Of a DNA stretch of 64,000 nucleotides, positions 22,761-31,369 are shown one piece after another. The notes beneath the pieces are model-generated. The model was given only the letters and a program-made list of their open reading frames with translations. It was not told the DNA's origin and ran no database searches. The DNA lies in NCBI GenBank assembly GCA_910588155.1, contig CAJUPB010000007.1:48078-112077 (forward strand), given 5' to 3'. This stretch comes from an uncultured Christensenellaceae bacterium (GTDB lineage Bacteria; Bacillota; Clostridia; Christensenellales; Pumilibacteraceae). The translations under genes and the position numbers were made by a program. The stretch's first letter is position 1; each line of letters begins with the position of its first letter.

Positions 22761-23830
22761 GGTTAATGAAGATAAAAATGTTAGATAAGCTGTATCATCC
22801 CATATATTCGTTTTATAGAGGCAAACCTTATGATTTTAGCACTTTAGAAAATCAAGAGATATTCTTATCTTATGCCGATACGTTTAATGATAAATTCGAA
22901 GGTAGCGTTTTCGTTGACTGTAAAGAATTCGAAGAACAATATTTGCATAATTTTGTAGGCGACTGTTATTTTCAAGAATTATCTTCAAAGTTCAAATTTT
23001 GCAAAGATATTAGTATTTTAGATGAAATATTTATTCATACAGATGTAAACGGATTATCTATTCCTAATGATATGAGTATGGGAATAAAAGAATTGCTAAT
23101 ACATACCGATTGGAAAAAATTCAAAAATCGTTTAGAGAAAACCTATCAAAAATATCTTTGCGAAATCGATAAAGTGCGAAAAAGTTTTGGCATAAAATGT
23201 TTTACAGTTATACCTCCCGAAACTAATTCAATTATGTGGGCATATTACGGCAATAATTATAAAGGTTTTTGTTGCAATTTTTCGTTAGGGAAAATCGTAT
23301 ATGATCTTCCAAGTAGTAGATGCGATGAATACGGTAAATTCATTTATGAGCATTTTGAAAAAGTAAAGTATAAAGACAATTTTGCTCCGAGTATTAAAAT
23401 CGATTGTTTTAAATTATTGGAAATACCCATAGATAAAATCAAGTGTTCCCCATATATTTTAGATGCCGTAAAAAAGTCATTGGCAATCAAACAATCTCAG
23501 TGGAAGCATGAGAAAGAAATTAGACTTATAATTAAAGATGATGAAAATATAGAAATTGCAGAAAGGACAAAACACGGATTCAAAATTAGATTCCCTTATT
23601 TGTCTGAAATTTCTTATTGCTGTAAAAAGAGCCACCCCTTTTTAAGTGAGGAAAAGGGTGAGAGCAAAAAACATGAACATGTAAAAATATTAGCAAAAAG
23701 ATTAAATCTTATATGCAAGAGATTAACTCCCTCAAGAGAGAAGAAAATCTTCAATGTTGAACAAGTTTTTCCGTATCCACCCAAAGGAATAGCTTACGAT
23801 TATTCGCCAGATGATGAATTACCTTTTTAA
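22757..23830 (+). CDS. DUF2971-family protein
   Basis: The 357-residue protein carries the DUF2971 landmarks: an N-terminal YRGK and 'LSYADTFNDKFEG' segment, the central SIMWAYYGNNYKGFC core (the W.(H/Y)Y...G...F pattern), and the late W-H-E-KEIRLI motif. DUF2971 proteins have no established activity; they are often found in mobile and defence regions. The 4-base overlap with the nuclease gene and the shared promoter imply a two-component unit. An alternative start at the second Met (22769) is possible. A terminator follows at 23909. Confidence 0.72.
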   Translation: MRLMKIKMLDKLYHPIYSFYRGKPYDFSTLENQEIFLSYADTFNDKFEGSVFVDCKEFEEQYLHNFVGDCYFQELSSKFKFCKDISILDEIFIHTDVNGLSIPNDMSMGIKELLIHTDWKKFKNRLEKTYQKYLCEIDKVRKSFGIKCFTVIPPETNSIMWAYYGNNYKGFCCNFSLGKIVYDLPSSRCDEYGKFIYEHFEKVKYKDNFAPSIKIDCFKLLEIPIDKIKCSPYILDAVKKSLAIKQSQWKHEKEIRLIIKDDENIEIAERTKHGFKIRFPYLSEISYCCKKSHPFLSEEKGESKKHEHVKILAKRLNLICKRLTPSREKKIFNVEQVFPYPPKGIAYDYSPDDELPF

Positions 23831-23908
23831 TGTGTAATAAAGTCTCGAAATTTAGTTTCTTCTTGTTTCGTTATAGAAACTTTTTAATGCGTTTCAAAGT
23901 AAAAAATA

Positions 23909-23949
23909 AATCCGAACCAATCACGAGTGATTATGATTGAGTTCGGATT
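23909..23949. terminator. terminator between convergent operons
   Basis: Stem AATCCGAAC / GTTCGGATT extended by CAATCA / TGATTG inside. It separates the DUF2971 and HNH genes, which converge. Confidence 0.75.
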
Positions 23950-24026
23950 ATTTTGATTTGGCACAAGACTACGAAAGGTATATATATCGCTCAAAAATCA
24001 TAGTGTGCCACTACGAAAAGTCTTAA

Positions 24027-24764
24027 CTACTCAATCTTTGCAGGCTTATCAATTATCGCCATTTTCGGCCCCGGCTTATTATTTATTTTAAGCACATAAT
24101 TATCGCCTATTTTTATTAGTGGGCCCTCTAACTTTGCATATTCTGGCGGCATAATTATTGCTTCTCTATACCACCATTTTGTTGCTTGCAAACGATCTGC
24201 ATATAAATTGCATTGACCTTTTAGTGCTGAAATTATTGTTTGAATAGCCAAATAACACTTATCGAAATTATCAAAATTCCAATACAAATCACTTATGATT
24301 TTTTCGCAATTACCTAATCGAACAGTAGCTGACACATTAAATCCAACAGCTATTTGATATTCATTATTCTTTAACAAATAAATGCCAATCCCTGCTTTCT
24401 GCCACAATGCATCTATATCTTTATCTACTGTATGTCCCTTTGCTATATTTAAATCGGAAGAGATAATATGCAAATTATCCAAGCAACAATTATACTTTTC
24501 GTCGTTGTTTAAATGGTCCACAACAAAGCCATTATTCGTTAATTCTTGCAACCTTTCCGCACCGACTTTAAACTCAACAACTAATCTATGTAAATATTTT
24601 TTCAGCTTGGCGCAATAAAGATAACCATTATTATCACTCCACATATTTTCTTTTACGACAGTGACTATTTCTGGGATATTATCTATTTGAGCGATGCTAT
24701 TCCATCCTTCTTTATAAAATGAAACGGTATCGCCGTGTTCGTCAAACCTTATTATGTTTTTCAT
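24027..24764 (-). CDS. HNH endonuclease-like protein
   Basis: A 245-residue protein whose central part has the HNH_3-like pattern: 'YLHRLVVEF', then 'VVDHLNNDEKYNCCLDNLHII' read as separate D-H, N and D-N-L elements, followed by N..KG. That gives the expected His, Asn and Asp/Asn metal and water ligands. The C-terminal third is mixed alpha/beta and unassigned. It starts 42 bases after the TIR gene stop and shares its direction, so it is probably the second gene of that operon. GAGG lies 8 bases before the ATG at 24764. Confidence 0.65.
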   Translation of the reverse strand: MKNIIRFDEHGDTVSFYKEGWNSIAQIDNIPEIVTVVKENMWSDNNGYLYCAKLKKYLHRLVVEFKVGAERLQELTNNGFVVDHLNNDEKYNCCLDNLHIISSDLNIAKGHTVDKDIDALWQKAGIGIYLLKNNEYQIAVGFNVSATVRLGNCEKIISDLYWNFDNFDKCYLAIQTIISALKGQCNLYADRLQATKWWYREAIIMPPEYAKLEGPLIKIGDNYVLKINNKPGPKMAIIDKPAKIE

Positions 24765-24806
24765 CAGTGATTCCTCAAAGCCATAGCGCACAACCACAAA
24801 AGTCTT

Positions 24807-25865
24807 TTATATTTTATTCATATCCACATCATATCCAGCACTGCGCAATTCTTTTGCGAGCTCATATTTCCATGCCCCCGCCTCATCGTAATTGACATAA
24901 ACAACACCAGAAATATCATTGGGCTTTTCAACTTCTTCTTTCACTAAAGCACAAACATGACTTCTTCCTAACTTACCTATTAAAAATCCGTGTTCGAAAA
25001 CAACGTTTTGTCTGGCACGCCCCATTTTGTCGCATTCATGATTTTTTTTATATCCTACATCACAAGGAGTATATAAAACGATACCAAAACCAACATTGGA
25101 ATACGCTTCAATCTTTTCAATTATAGTCATTCCTTGACTCGGTTGTTCATGTAGAATAATTGGTTTAATACCAAACCGCTCGACAAATCGTGCAACCTCT
25201 TGTTTTAATTCATTATCTCTGCCATGAACAATAAATACCTGCGTATAATCCATTTTTTTATTCTTCCCCAAATTTTTATTATTCTCTAAAATGATTTGCT
25301 TTGCTTTTGCAATCATAGAAGACGTTACATCTTTAGTGTATTTGTTATATTCTACAATATCGCTTGCCGAGACAAACATCAAAATACCTTGAGGCATTGT
25401 TTCATTTTCATGTGCAGCTAATTTGTCAGCGGATTTTTCAGTTATTCCTATTTTCAGTCTACTAATTTTATCTTTACGCAACACAAATCCATTAACATAA
25501 AATTCCTGTTCCGATAAATATGGTATAAGGATTCTTTCGAAAACTTCATTGCTATCATTTATGTCAACTTCCGTTACCTTTTCATTTTTATTTGTAATTA
25601 TAAGAACTTGATAAAACCCTTCATTGTTGTTCTTTGTTTTATTATTTTCTTTCATCTCAAAATAATATCTACCATCAGGCGTTAAAAGTGCAGATGCCGA
25701 TAATGTAGTACAATACTCCTTTACCAAGCCTTTTCTCGACAATGATTTAACCGCCATGCAAATATCCGCAAGGCTTTCATCTTCAAATCTTATACCTGTA
25801 TATTTACCTTCTTTATGATTCTCAATAAGATACCGAAGGATTTTCTCTTCTAAAGGATTTATCAT
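24807..25865 (-). CDS. TIR-like domain protein (PF10137 type), putative NADase effector
   Basis: A 352-residue protein. The N-terminus (1-70) is a winged-helix-like DNA-binding or sensor domain, and 80-190 is a mixed domain. Residues 209-350 are a TIR-like domain of the PF10137/CAP12 type: VFIVHGRD, then 'LHEQPSQGMTIIEKIE', 'GIVLYTPCDVG', and NVVFEHGFLIGKLGR with candidate catalytic Glu 291. In CBASS and Pycsar such domains cleave NAD. No cyclase is near, so it may sense infection through its own N-terminal part or through the HNH partner. It has a good promoter but a weak ribosome site. Confidence 0.8.
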   Translation of the reverse strand: MINPLEEKILRYLIENHKEGKYTGIRFEDESLADICMAVKSLSRKGLVKEYCTTLSASALLTPDGRYYFEMKENNKTKNNNEGFYQVLIITNKNEKVTEVDINDSNEVFERILIPYLSEQEFYVNGFVLRKDKISRLKIGITEKSADKLAAHENETMPQGILMFVSASDIVEYNKYTKDVTSSMIAKAKQIILENNKNLGKNKKMDYTQVFIVHGRDNELKQEVARFVERFGIKPIILHEQPSQGMTIIEKIEAYSNVGFGIVLYTPCDVGYKKNHECDKMGRARQNVVFEHGFLIGKLGRSHVCALVKEEVEKPNDISGVVYVNYDEAGAWKYELAKELRSAGYDVDMNKI

Positions 25866-25896
25866 TGTTTGTCCAAAATATTTTTATTTTATAGAT

Positions 25897-25925
25897 ATTA
25901 TAACACTTCGCACAAGTTTTTTCAA
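25897..25925 (-). promoter_or_regulatory. sigma-A promoter of the TIR-HNH operon
   Basis: Minus strand TTGAAA (25920-25925), 17-base spacer, TATAAT (25897-25902). The prophage therefore begins to the right of 25925. Confidence 0.8.
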
Positions 25926-25950
25926 CCATTCTATAACCCAAATAAAAAAA

Positions 25951-25980
25951 GCCGACCACGGATTTTACTCCGCAGTCAGC
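25951..25980 (-). terminator. terminator after the recombinase pair
   Basis: Arms GCCGACCACGGA / TCCGCAGTCAGC (two mismatches) with a T7 run on the minus strand. It ends the long prophage transcript and bounds the left end of the prophage. Confidence 0.8.
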
Positions 25981-25988
25981 GCTTTTCC

Positions 25989-27605
25989 TTAATGGCGTAC
26001 TATCGTCACGCTTTCCGTCACTCCTACCTTGAGATGGAAGTCTAATGTATAATTATTTCTGACCACTACCGTGTCTACTATGTTTTTGAATATCTCTCCG
26101 TCGAACTTGTTTGCGATGTCCATGCTCTCTATTAGTTCGATTATCTCATCCACTCGTTTTCTTGTCATTTTTGCTGCGTGCGACTTTTGCTCAAGTCCTT
26201 CTCGTATCCGAGTCAGCTCGTTTATTCTTATTTCAATTTCTCCGCCACGCTTGTTGTATTCTGCGTCTGTCAGCTCGCCTGCTCGCTTTGCTCTTACGAC
26301 GGCAAGCATCTCTTCTTGACATTGCTCTATGACTCCCAGAGTTGCGTCAAGCTCCTCGGCAACCGAGTCGTCGAGTGATGTTATTATATTCTCTCGTAAG
26401 ACCGTTTTAACCGCTTGAAAATCGCCCACAAGGGTTTTTATCATTTCAAGGAACGCTCCCTCTATCTCACTCTCTTTCAAGTAGGTTTGACTGCACTTTT
26501 CGCTCCCTTCAAGTTTATGCGTTGCACACACCCATGTCGGCGCATATTCCCCTCTTATGTATTGTGCGTGTCGGCGATAAAATGTACCGCAGACACCGCA
26601 TACTATCTTTTTGCTGAATGGATATTTGCTACTGTATCGCCCTTGATTGCTCTCCGAATGTCCTCTGATATCTCCGCGTCTCTGCATTTCAGCTTGCACC
26701 ATATCGAACTCTTCTTTGCTGACGATTGCAGGGTGACTGTTTTCAATGTAGTATCGTTCTACTTGCCCCTCGTTCTTATAGCGCTTTTTGCTTAATACAT
26801 CGGGTTTGAACGTCTTTCCGCATATTAAGCCACCGTAGTATTTTTCGTTTCGCAGTATGCTTAATATAACCGATGGATACCATTTCGGCTTATTCGATGG
26901 CGACGGTATCCCTTCTTCCGTCAAGTGCTTTGCTATGGTTGCTGACGAATAACCGTATAAGTATTCTCTATAAATTCTTTGCACGGTTACCGCTTGTTCA
27001 GGGACTATAACAAAGTTATGTTCTTTGTCCCGTGTGTAGCCGAGGAATCGTTTGTAGTTTACTTGTATGTCGCCGTTTTGGAATTTCTTTTGATATGCCC
27101 ATTTGATGTTTGTCGATATTGTTCTCGACTCTTGCTCTGCCATAGCCGCAAGTATCGTTATTAAAACTTCGCCGCCGGGCGACAGCGTATCAATGTTTTC
27201 GTTTTCAAAGTACACGCTGATTCCGAGTTCCTTGAGTTCCCGTATCGAGTTTAATGCATCAACGGTGTTTCGTGCAAACCTCGCTATCGACTTGACTAAA
27301 ATTTTATTGATCAACCCTTTTCGGCAGTCTTCCATCATACGCTGAAAATCTGCTCTTTTATCGGCTCTCGTTCCCGTTATACCTTCGTCGGCATAAACAT
27401 CTACGAATTGCCACCCTTCGTGATTTTTAATGTATTTCGTATAGTGTGCGACCTGCCTTTCGTAACTGTCTTCTTGCTCATCCTTCTTTGTGCTGACACG
27501 AGCATAAGCGGCGACCTTTATTAAAAGTAACAGATTAGCCGCAGTTGTCCGTATAAACGATGCAGGTATCGTTCGTACTACCCTTTGTTTTTGCGTTTCA
27601 GCCAT
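25989..27605 (-). CDS. large serine recombinase, second of a tandem pair
   Basis: A 538-residue large serine recombinase. After a 30-residue basic N-terminal extension the catalytic domain reads VAAYARVSTKKDEQ (Ser nucleophile) with 'SIARFARN' further on. A recombinase domain, a zinc ribbon (CGVCGTFY ... C..) and a coiled coil follow. It is the last gene of the prophage and overlaps the previous recombinase by 8 bases. Tandem recombinases may act together or one may control excision. The adjacent intergenic 25926-25950 is the best place for one attachment site. Confidence 0.9.
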   Translation of the reverse strand: MAETQKQRVVRTIPASFIRTTAANLLLLIKVAAYARVSTKKDEQEDSYERQVAHYTKYIKNHEGWQFVDVYADEGITGTRADKRADFQRMMEDCRKGLINKILVKSIARFARNTVDALNSIRELKELGISVYFENENIDTLSPGGEVLITILAAMAEQESRTISTNIKWAYQKKFQNGDIQVNYKRFLGYTRDKEHNFVIVPEQAVTVQRIYREYLYGYSSATIAKHLTEEGIPSPSNKPKWYPSVILSILRNEKYYGGLICGKTFKPDVLSKKRYKNEGQVERYYIENSHPAIVSKEEFDMVQAEMQRRGDIRGHSESNQGRYSSKYPFSKKIVCGVCGTFYRRHAQYIRGEYAPTWVCATHKLEGSEKCSQTYLKESEIEGAFLEMIKTLVGDFQAVKTVLRENIITSLDDSVAEELDATLGVIEQCQEEMLAVVRAKRAGELTDAEYNKRGGEIEIRINELTRIREGLEQKSHAAKMTRKRVDEIIELIESMDIANKFDGEIFKNIVDTVVVRNNYTLDFHLKVGVTESVTIVRH

Positions 27606-29088
27606 TTGCGAGTTCCCTCCTTGCTTTTTGTTTTAGTTTCCAATCTTTGATATTGCCGGGCTGTCCGTTAGTGTAGGTTCGTGATATCTGCACTCCGTTA
27701 TAAAATTCAAAGGTCACCACCCACCTATGGATGATGACCTTTCGGACAAACCTATGCAGTTTTTCTTCATCGAATGTTTCTATTGCTTTGAAATCGGTTG
27801 CTTGCAAGTGACAGTATCGGATATCTTGCAGTTTTTGTTGCGTCGCACGGATTTCGCTCAATAGTGCTTGCCTTTCATTTTCGTATTGCCTTTGATTTAT
27901 AAGCCCACGAATCGACAGCATCGTCAGTTCGTTTTCTTCTTTATAAAGGTTATCGAGGGTTGCTTGCAATCGCCCCTCTTCGCCTTCGTTGGTTTTGTAT
28001 CCGCCTTTTATAAATTCGTTGTAGCACTCTACAAATAAGTCGTTAATGACAGACTCTTTAATCCCCGAATTTCCGCAGACCTTGACACCGTGTGTTATCG
28101 AATTATGGCATTTCCAAAAATTTGCCTGCCATATCAAACCGCTGTTATTAACCTTATGCGTATATTTATGTCCGCACTCGCCACATATAATCATTCCCGT
28201 AAACGGATATAACTTTGTGACCTGCCCTTGTAATTTTTTGTTCGTCCGTGCATCCATTATCGTCTGCACTTTCTCCCACAGTTCTCTGTCCACTATCGGC
28301 TCATGGCTGTTTTCTACATAGTAGCAGTCTTTCTCGCCTCGGTTGGTTTTCTTCATCCCGTTTTCAAGAAAGGTTTTTTGCAACAGCATATCGCCCTTGT
28401 ACTTTTCATTTCGTAACATGGCGCGAATTTGGTTATCTGCCCATTTACCTCCTAAAGCCGCAGGGATACCTCGTTCATTTAGCCAAGCCGCTATTTCCCT
28501 TGAACTGCTCTTGCCCGTAGCATATCTCTCAAAAATTTCTTTAACCACTTTTGCCTCTTCGGGATTAATGGTTGTAATCGTAGCCTTTGCCACCTCGTAA
28601 CCGTATAACCGTGGTCCGATAATGCATTCGCCTCTTTGGAATCTATCTTGTATTGACCACGATACGTTGTCGCTGTATCTTACAAGATCGTCTTCGGCTA
28701 CTGCTGCGGCTATCGTAAGGAATATTTCGCTGTCGGGATTAAGCGTATTGATGTTTTCTTTCTCAAAAATAACCGCTATGCCGATTTCTCGCAGTTCCCT
28801 TACTATCGTCAGCATTTCCTCCGTATTACGGGCAAATCGCTGAACCGACTTTGTGAATACCACATCCACTTCGCCTTTCTTGCAAGCATCCATAAGTGCC
28901 ATGAATTGTGGTCTTCGATTTGCAAATTTACCGCTGATACCCTTATCCGCAAATAATCCGACATATTCATAGGTTTCATCATTCGACAGTCGTTCGTTCC
29001 AATATCTGCTTTGGAACTCATAACTATGCGCCTGCATTTTACCATTCGTCGAAACTCGTGCATAAGCAGCGGCTTTTTTCTTGTCCAT
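27598..29088 (-). CDS. large serine recombinase, first of a tandem pair
   Basis: A 496-residue recombinase with catalytic motif AAYARVSTNG, 'VFTKSVQRFARNTEEM', a recombinase domain, a zinc ribbon (CGECGHKY ... C) and a coiled coil. It is distinct from, but related to, its downstream partner. A very strong ribosome site (AAGGAGG) lies 5 bases before the ATG. A copy of the repeated 35-bp element followed by a terminator hairpin lies about 100 bases upstream, which may gate its expression. Confidence 0.9.
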   Translation of the reverse strand: MDKKKAAAYARVSTNGKMQAHSYEFQSRYWNERLSNDETYEYVGLFADKGISGKFANRRPQFMALMDACKKGEVDVVFTKSVQRFARNTEEMLTIVRELREIGIAVIFEKENINTLNPDSEIFLTIAAAVAEDDLVRYSDNVSWSIQDRFQRGECIIGPRLYGYEVAKATITTINPEEAKVVKEIFERYATGKSSSREIAAWLNERGIPAALGGKWADNQIRAMLRNEKYKGDMLLQKTFLENGMKKTNRGEKDCYYVENSHEPIVDRELWEKVQTIMDARTNKKLQGQVTKLYPFTGMIICGECGHKYTHKVNNSGLIWQANFWKCHNSITHGVKVCGNSGIKESVINDLFVECYNEFIKGGYKTNEGEEGRLQATLDNLYKEENELTMLSIRGLINQRQYENERQALLSEIRATQQKLQDIRYCHLQATDFKAIETFDEEKLHRFVRKVIIHRWVVTFEFYNGVQISRTYTNGQPGNIKDWKLKQKARRELANG

Positions 29089-29159
29089 TTTTACCTCCTT
29101 TTTAGACTTTTAATTTTCTTGATTTACCCTTATGAGAGGACTTGATTTGCGTAAAAAAA

Positions 29160-29188
29160 TTTGTCCCACCCATTGCGGGCAGGACAAA
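29160..29188 (-). terminator. terminator between lysis genes and recombinases
   Basis: Arms TTTGTCC (29160-29166) / GGACAAA (29182-29188) with extra pairing in the loop and a T7 run on the minus strand. It overlaps the end of repeat element copy 7. Confidence 0.7.
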
Positions 29189-29222
29189 CAATACCGTGCT
29201 CATTTCAAATAGTCCAGCGAAA
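29188..29222 (-). promoter_or_regulatory. 35-bp bipartite element, copy 7
   Basis: Minus strand TTTCGCTGGACT, 15 bases from CTGG to CACGGTATTGT. It has one change (CACGG for TACGG) in the second box. It is the only copy that is followed at once by a terminator hairpin, and it points to the recombinase genes. Confidence 0.65.
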
Positions 29223-29232
29223 CGCTCCGAAA

Positions 29233-29364
29233 TCAGCAATTAAAACTTGATTTGTTTTTTTCTATAATTTTATCTTTTTCTTCGGTGGAAATAAGGTTTT
29301 TTACCCAAAGTTGCATCACAATCGCATTGGCGATTTCGCACTTGAGTTTATTACTTCTCTCCAT
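29233..29364 (-). CDS. 43-residue recombinase-associated protein
   Basis: This short gene starts inside the end of the holin gene (ATG at 29364, overlap 14 bases). Its product has a helical pattern, KLKCEIANAIVMQL, then 'LISTEEKDKIIEKNK' and SFN at the end. I recall similar small helical proteins just before serine-recombinase genes in Bacillota mobile elements, so it may belong to the recombination module, perhaps as a directionality or regulatory factor. No experimental function is known to me. Confidence 0.6.
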   Translation of the reverse strand: MERSNKLKCEIANAIVMQLWVKNLISTEEKDKIIEKNKSSFNC

Positions 29365-29650
29365 CGCCACCATCCTTTTTGCCGAGTTGCTTTATAATCT
29401 GGTTTGTACCTGTTGCAGTCAGACCGCTTGCTCCGCCTATGACTATTGCCACCACGACGTTGCTTGCAGGAATTATGCTCGGCAAGGCAAAGAAACAAAC
29501 CACTCCGCATATCACGCCGATTGCCGTTGCGATCAGCGGAATAAATCGTTTGAACTTCTCGTTCTCGCCCACGCACTTTTTGATTATTTCAATTAATGCG
29601 TACACAACCGTGACAATGGCAGGTACGCTGATGAGTTCCAAATATTCCAT
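29351..29650 (-). CDS. phage holin-like protein
   Basis: A 99-residue membrane protein with an N-terminal hydrophobic stretch (residues 4-23) and a strongly hydrophobic hairpin (38-82), ending in a charged Lys/Asp/Glu tail. Size, topology and location after the tail genes fit a class of small phage holins, which form membrane lesions at lysis. No endolysin gene lies next to it or elsewhere in the prophage, which is unusual. It could instead be a membrane protein of another kind. Confidence 0.7.
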   Translation of the reverse strand: MEYLELISVPAIVTVVYALIEIIKKCVGENEKFKRFIPLIATAIGVICGVVCFFALPSIIPASNVVVAIVIGGASGLTATGTNQIIKQLGKKDGGDGEK

Positions 29651-29662
29651 TTCTGCCCTCCG

Positions 29663-29959
29663 TTACTTTTTGGAATTTTGTTCGAGGAGATAATCGTACA
29701 TCTCCTGTTTCGATTCGCTGTAGCATTCCATCGCTTCGTGCATTTCGCCGTTAGTCTTCCCGTCCCTTATGGCGATTGCGTTGGCGTAGGTAAGTTTGCC
29801 CACGGCGTCGATGCTTTTGAGAATAAGGATGTTTTCCTTTGCTTTCGCCGCATCCCTTTCCTCGTCCTTTTTTGTTTTCTTTTTGAAAAACCGCTGCAAG
29901 AAAAAAAGCACCATCCCGCTGATGATGCTTGATGCAACGCTTATAATGATTGCTACCAT
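29663..29959 (-). CDS. small membrane-anchored coiled-coil protein
   Basis: A 98-residue protein with one N-terminal membrane helix (residues 2-23), a Lys-rich segment, and a helical soluble part. This layout is common for small proteins next to phage holins, possibly a co-holin or spanin-like regulator. It is 12 bases upstream of the holin gene in the same direction. The specific role cannot be read from sequence. Confidence 0.65.
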   Translation of the reverse strand: MVAIIISVASSIISGMVLFFLQRFFKKKTKKDEERDAAKAKENILILKSIDAVGKLTYANAIAIRDGKTNGEMHEAMECYSESKQEMYDYLLEQNSKK

Positions 29960-29968
29960 TTTTCTCTC

Positions 29969-30307
29969 CTATTTCATTCGAACCCAATATTTGAATTCGG
30001 TTTTCTGCGTTCCTACCGCCTGTTGCCATTCTCCGCCGAGTGTTTCCGCCGGGTTGATTTCCCCGACCGTAATCCGCACGGTGTTAATCGGGAAGAACGC
30101 ATCAAGGATTTGTTCTTTGGTCATCCCCACTATAAAATACGGCATAGCCGACCACTCGGTTTTCCCGTCCCCGATTTTAATTCTACCCGTGTCTTCTTCG
30201 ACTCCGAATTCCCCACGGAGCAGTACGGGGTTGGCTGTATGCCAATTCCCCGAACTATCCGTGCGAAGACAGAGCTTTGAATTTATTTCTCTCTCTGCCA
30301 TAGCCAC
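29969..30307 (-). CDS. short tail protein with Mtd_N-like domain
   Basis: The 112-residue protein has the Mtd_N-like pattern (PF18454 type): LRTDSSGNWHTANPVLLRGE, then 'RIKIGDGKTEW'. This domain caps the N-terminus of many phage receptor-binding and tail-tip proteins. The same domain opens the next gene (30314-31369), so the two are a tandem duplication. The rest of this protein is short and ends in a beta-rich segment (WQQAVGTQKTEFKYWVRMK). It may be a baseplate or fibre accessory protein. Confidence 0.65.
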   Translation of the reverse strand: MAMAEREINSKLCLRTDSSGNWHTANPVLLRGEFGVEEDTGRIKIGDGKTEWSAMPYFIVGMTKEQILDAFFPINTVRITVGEINPAETLGGEWQQAVGTQKTEFKYWVRMK

Positions 30308-30313
30308 CGTCCT

Positions 30314-31369
30314 TTAAGCGTTGCCGCCGTTAATCACATAGGCGTCCGTTGCAAGCAGAACATCTTCTCCGCCCGACAAGTCCTTTGCGGTCTTCTTCTC
30401 GAAGTTTTTCTCGAAGTTCGCATTGTCCCTTTCCTCGGTGTAATAGAGGTTACTGCCCTCTCCGATGTCCGTGGTCGAAAGCACGACGTCGCCTTGCTTG
30501 CCGTTTACAGAGAACACCGTGCATTCGGGCGATTTGAGTTCAAGCCAATTCGCCAAGTTGTCCGCAGGCGATTGCTTTAAGATGAACGAGCGGTTGAGGT
30601 CGGTGCGGATTGCCACGTCGCCTTTCTCGGCGGTAAGTGCAAGCATCTCGGTTTCGTCAGCCACAACGTGCGTATCCGTGATTGCAATTTTCGGCAACAG
30701 CGTTTCGCTGATTTTTCCGTCTGCACTAATCTCTACAAGATTGCCCTCCGCCGTACCGACGTTCCTTGCCGCCGCCGTGCCTGCATCGGTAATCTTGGCA
30801 AGCGTTAATTCGGGGATATCTTCGGGTGTAAGCAGTTCGGTCTTCGTGATGAGTCCCTTTTCGTTTACCGTTACTTTCGTGAAAGTTCCCTCGGTCGCAC
30901 CCGTGTTCTTCAGCACCACCGTGATGGTTGCGTCTTCGCTGCCGTCAAAGGTAGTCGCACCCGTTGCATCGCCCGTCAGCGAGATTGCTCTTGCCGTTTT
31001 AAGTTTCTGCGCTACTTGTGCTTCAGCCACAACCTCGACTTCGTCTGCACTGACGAGCTTCTTCCACACAGCGGACGAATCGCTCGTAGCAATAAGGATG
31101 AACACCGCCTTGTCGGACTGGTTAACCCAAAGTTCGCCTACATCGTGGTCGGTGTCTGCAGTTGTAGGATTCGTGTTTGCAACGATGAGGTCATCGCTGA
31201 CATACTTGAGTCCCGTCCATGCACTGATTCCGTCGCCGATCTTGAGTTTGCGTGTATCAATCTCGATGCCGATTTCGCCTTTCAATAAGACGGGGTTGGC
31301 GGCTTTCCAATTCGCCGCCGTGTCGTTACGCAGTTGGATTTTACTCTCCAATACTCTTTCATTTGCCAT
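30314..31369 (-). CDS. tail fibre or receptor-binding protein with Mtd_N-like domain
   Basis: A 351-residue protein. Residues 1-60 form an Mtd_N-like domain (LRNDTAANWKAANPVLLKGE and LKIGDGISAWTG). The rest is beta-rich, with repeated short motifs (GDATGAT, DGSEDATI, TTDIGEGSN) typical of trimeric fibres. The start is set at 31369 because GGAGG lies 11 bases upstream; an earlier in-frame ATG overlaps that site. It probably binds the host surface. No C-type-lectin variable region is visible. Confidence 0.65.
   Translation of the reverse strand: MANERVLESKIQLRNDTAANWKAANPVLLKGEIGIEIDTRKLKIGDGISAWTGLKYVSDDLIVANTNPTTADTDHDVGELWVNQSDKAVFILIATSDSSAVWKKLVSADEVEVVAEAQVAQKLKTARAISLTGDATGATTFDGSEDATITVVLKNTGATEGTFTKVTVNEKGLITKTELLTPEDIPELTLAKITDAGTAAARNVGTAEGNLVEISADGKISETLLPKIAITDTHVVADETEMLALTAEKGDVAIRTDLNRSFILKQSPADNLANWLELKSPECTVFSVNGKQGDVVLSTTDIGEGSNLYYTEERDNANFEKNFEKKTAKDLSGGEDVLLATDAYVINGGNA

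Noticed and set aside
29969..31369. Diversity-generating retroelement suggested by the Mtd_N-like domains
   Set aside because: No reverse transcriptase gene, template repeat or variable lectin region was found in the window.
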